Assembly: GCA_003551805.1 (NCBI GenBank)
Contig: PUNR01000199.1
Location: forward strand, 1-7,023
Length of the DNA stretch: 7,023 nt
Direction of reading: 5' to 3'
Source of the DNA: Loktanella sp.
GTDB taxonomy: Bacteria; Pseudomonadota; Alphaproteobacteria; Rhodobacterales; Rhodobacteraceae
Below are positions 5,582-7,023 of the stretch, piece by piece. Position 1 is the first letter of the stretch. Each line of letters opens with the position of its first letter. A program made the translations under genes and the position numbers. Below the pieces are notes generated by a model. The model did no database searches. It was given only the letters and a program-made list of their open reading frames with translations, and had not been told where the DNA came from.

Positions 5582-6814
5582 ATGACAGTGACCACACCCG
5601 ATTTCGCCAACCCCGCCCCGCGCGGTCTTTGCACTGATTGCGGGGTGTCGCGCATGGCCGATGCCAGCGCCTGCGGGACCGCCTGCCAGTTCATCAAACC
5701 CGACTACCCCGCGATGGAACAGCAGGTGCATGGCCGTCAAGCTGGCGCCAACGCGGACGAGCCGTTTTTTGGCGTCACCGGTGCCATGTATCGCGCCGCC
5801 CTGACGCCTGCGCGCAAGGGCGCGCAATGGACCGGCCTGACCACGCGGCTGGCCGAACGCCTGCTGGAAACCGGCACTGTCGATGCCGTACTGACCATGG
5901 TCGCAGACCCCGCCGACCGCTGGCGCCCGCGCCCCGCGATCATCACCTCTGCGGCAGATATGGCCGAAGCACGCGGTATGCGCATGGGGTACGCGCCGTT
6001 ACTGGCGTTGTTGGAACCGGCCCGCGCTGCCGGGCATAAGAAGATTGCCGTCATCGGCATCCCTTGCCAGATCTACGCCCTGCGCGCGCTCGAGGCGAAA
6101 CTGGGGTTCGACGCGATCCACGTCATCGGCACGCCCTGTTCCGACAACACCACGACCGAGAATTTCCACGGCTTTCTGGCCCGCCTGACCGACGCGCCCG
6201 ACACCGTGACCTATCTGGAATTCCGCGCCGATTATCATGTGGAGTTGCGCTTTACCGACGGGACCAACCGCCTGATCCCGTTCCTGAAACTGCCAATCTC
6301 GGACCTGCCGCCGGATTTCTTTCCCACCACTTGCCGGACCTGCGTCGATTACACCAACCGTCTGGCCGATATCACCGTGGGCTACATGGCAGGCGAAGGC
6401 GAACAATGGCTGATCGTGCGCAATGCACGCGGGCAGGCCATGCTGGATGCTTTGGGGGCCGAGGTCACGCTGGCCCCGCCCGGATCACGCGGCAAACGGG
6501 CCGGTGCGGTGAAAGGCTTTGTCGAGAACACACGCCTCGCCGCAGGTGGTCTGCCCCTGCGCCGTATGCCCGATTTCATGCGCGGGATCATGGGCTGGCT
6601 GATGCCCAAGATCGGCCCGCGCGGTCTGGAATTTGCCCGCGCTCGGGTCGAGATGAAAGCAGCCGAAACCATCCTGCATCTGCGCCGCGAAGAACCGGCG
6701 AAGATCAAGAACATGGTCCCCGCCCATGTCTGGAACCTTGCAGCCCCCTACGGGCTGACGCCGACCCCGGAGGAGGTTTCAGCGAAACCCAAGAATGATG
6801 ACCATCAGCAGTGA
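5582..6814 (+). CDS. FrhB/BciB-family iron-sulfur flavoprotein (coenzyme F420 hydrogenase beta-subunit-like)
   Basis: A 410-residue cytoplasmic oxidoreductase of the coenzyme F420 hydrogenase/dehydrogenase beta-subunit family. The N-terminal cysteine cluster is C17, C20, C31 and C35 (LCTDCG, then ACGTACQF). More cysteines follow in GIPCQIYAL (C162), GTPCSDN (C186) and TTCRTCVDY (C251, C254), enough for two iron-sulfur clusters. ADITVGYMAG (262-271) and KIGPRGLEFAR (343-353) resemble, as far as I remember, BciB, the ferredoxin-dependent 8-vinyl reductase of chlorophyll synthesis, more than archaeal FrhB. No other pigment gene is visible, so neither vinyl reduction nor F420 use is shown. The start has AAGG 8 nt before the ATG. 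The last 11 codons and stop overlap the convergent CBS gene. The function is best left as a ferredoxin-linked reductase of unknown substrate. Confidence 0.82.
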   Translation: MTVTTPDFANPAPRGLCTDCGVSRMADASACGTACQFIKPDYPAMEQQVHGRQAGANADEPFFGVTGAMYRAALTPARKGAQWTGLTTRLAERLLETGTVDAVLTMVADPADRWRPRPAIITSAADMAEARGMRMGYAPLLALLEPARAAGHKKIAVIGIPCQIYALRALEAKLGFDAIHVIGTPCSDNTTTENFHGFLARLTDAPDTVTYLEFRADYHVELRFTDGTNRLIPFLKLPISDLPPDFFPTTCRTCVDYTNRLADITVGYMAGEGEQWLIVRNARGQAMLDALGAEVTLAPPGSRGKRAGAVKGFVENTRLAAGGLPLRRMPDFMRGIMGWLMPKIGPRGLEFARARVEMKAAETILHLRREEPAKIKNMVPAHVWNLAAPYGLTPTPEEVSAKPKNDDHQQ

Positions 6815-7023
6815 ATACAGCGCGATCCCGCCGCCGATCAGCATATAGTGGAAATTGCCTGCAAACTGCGCCTTGGCCATCGCGCGCATCTGGCTGATCA
6901 TATCGGGCCAAGTGTAGCTGACGAAATCACCTTGGGTGAAAACAGCCTTAATCCGGCCCTGATCGTCCACCACGGGCAAGCGGCGGAAACGTTCGTTCGA
7001 CATGATGCGCAGCCAGTCCAGCA
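6779..7023 (-). CDS. CBS-domain protein with C-terminal membrane anchor, partial (C-terminal 80 residues)
   Basis: The frame is open from the right edge to a TGA at 6781-6779, so the N-terminal part is missing. The visible part begins LDWLRIMSNERFRRLPVVDDQG and continues IKAVFTQGDFVSY, the second half of a CBS motif (helix, 'RhLPVVD' strand, 'GiVt.gDi' strand). CBS pairs usually bind adenosine nucleotides and act as energy or redox sensors. After a short amphipathic linker, the last ~20 residues (YMLIGGGIALYSLLMVIIL) form one hydrophobic segment ending in GFR, so the protein is probably tail-anchored with the CBS domain in the cytoplasm. An internal ATG at 7003 lies inside the domain and is not the start. 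The gene converges with the oxidoreductase, overlapping by 36 bp. Whether a second CBS motif lies upstream cannot be seen. Confidence 0.82.
   Translation of the reverse strand, partial: LDWLRIMSNERFRRLPVVDDQGRIKAVFTQGDFVSYTWPDMISQMRAMAKAQFAGNFHYMLIGGGIALYSLLMVIILGFR

Overview
This 7 kb window looks like ordinary chromosomal housekeeping and accessory sequence from an alphaproteobacterium. The most likely group is the Rhodobacterales (Roseobacter or Paracoccaceae type). The basis is the high-GC, tightly packed gene layout, the style of the aspartate-semialdehyde dehydrogenase, and neighbours that I recall being common in that order. No taxonomic search was possible. I see no rRNA, tRNA, CRISPR array, transposon, phage gene or origin.

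Layout, left to right. (1) 1-381, minus strand: the N-terminal part of a glycosyltransferase-like protein that runs off the left edge. (2) 452-1426, minus: a polytopic 'nucleoside recognition/Gate' domain membrane protein with a clear internal duplication. (3) 1544-1996, plus: an Lrp/AsnC regulator transcribed divergently from it. The 117-bp gap between them holds a 15-bp Lrp-like palindrome. (4) 2073-2633, plus: a small GFA-like cysteine-rich, probably zinc-binding protein whose ribosome-binding site lies in one arm of a possible hairpin. (5) 2630-4288, minus: a secreted DUF4140/DUF4139 (MuiA-type) protein, convergent with the previous gene; the two stop codons share a TTAA. (6) 4376-4410: a strong intrinsic terminator for the next gene. 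(7) 4430-5452, minus: asd, aspartate-semialdehyde dehydrogenase. (8) 5582-6814, plus: a FrhB/BciB-family iron-sulfur oxidoreductase divergent from asd. (9) 6779-7023, minus: the C-terminal end of a CBS-domain protein with a terminal membrane anchor. It overlaps the previous gene tail to tail by 36 bp and runs off the right edge.

How they fit together. The only pair with a clear regulatory logic is the Lrp-type regulator and the divergent membrane protein, which suggests a transporter controlled by a small amino-acid-like ligand. asd supplies the diaminopimelate/lysine and threonine/methionine branches. The other genes look independent of each other. I found no convincing new multi-gene system. 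The items most worth checking are the Lrp operator, the duplicated Gate protein, and the BciB-like reductase in a window with no other pigment gene.
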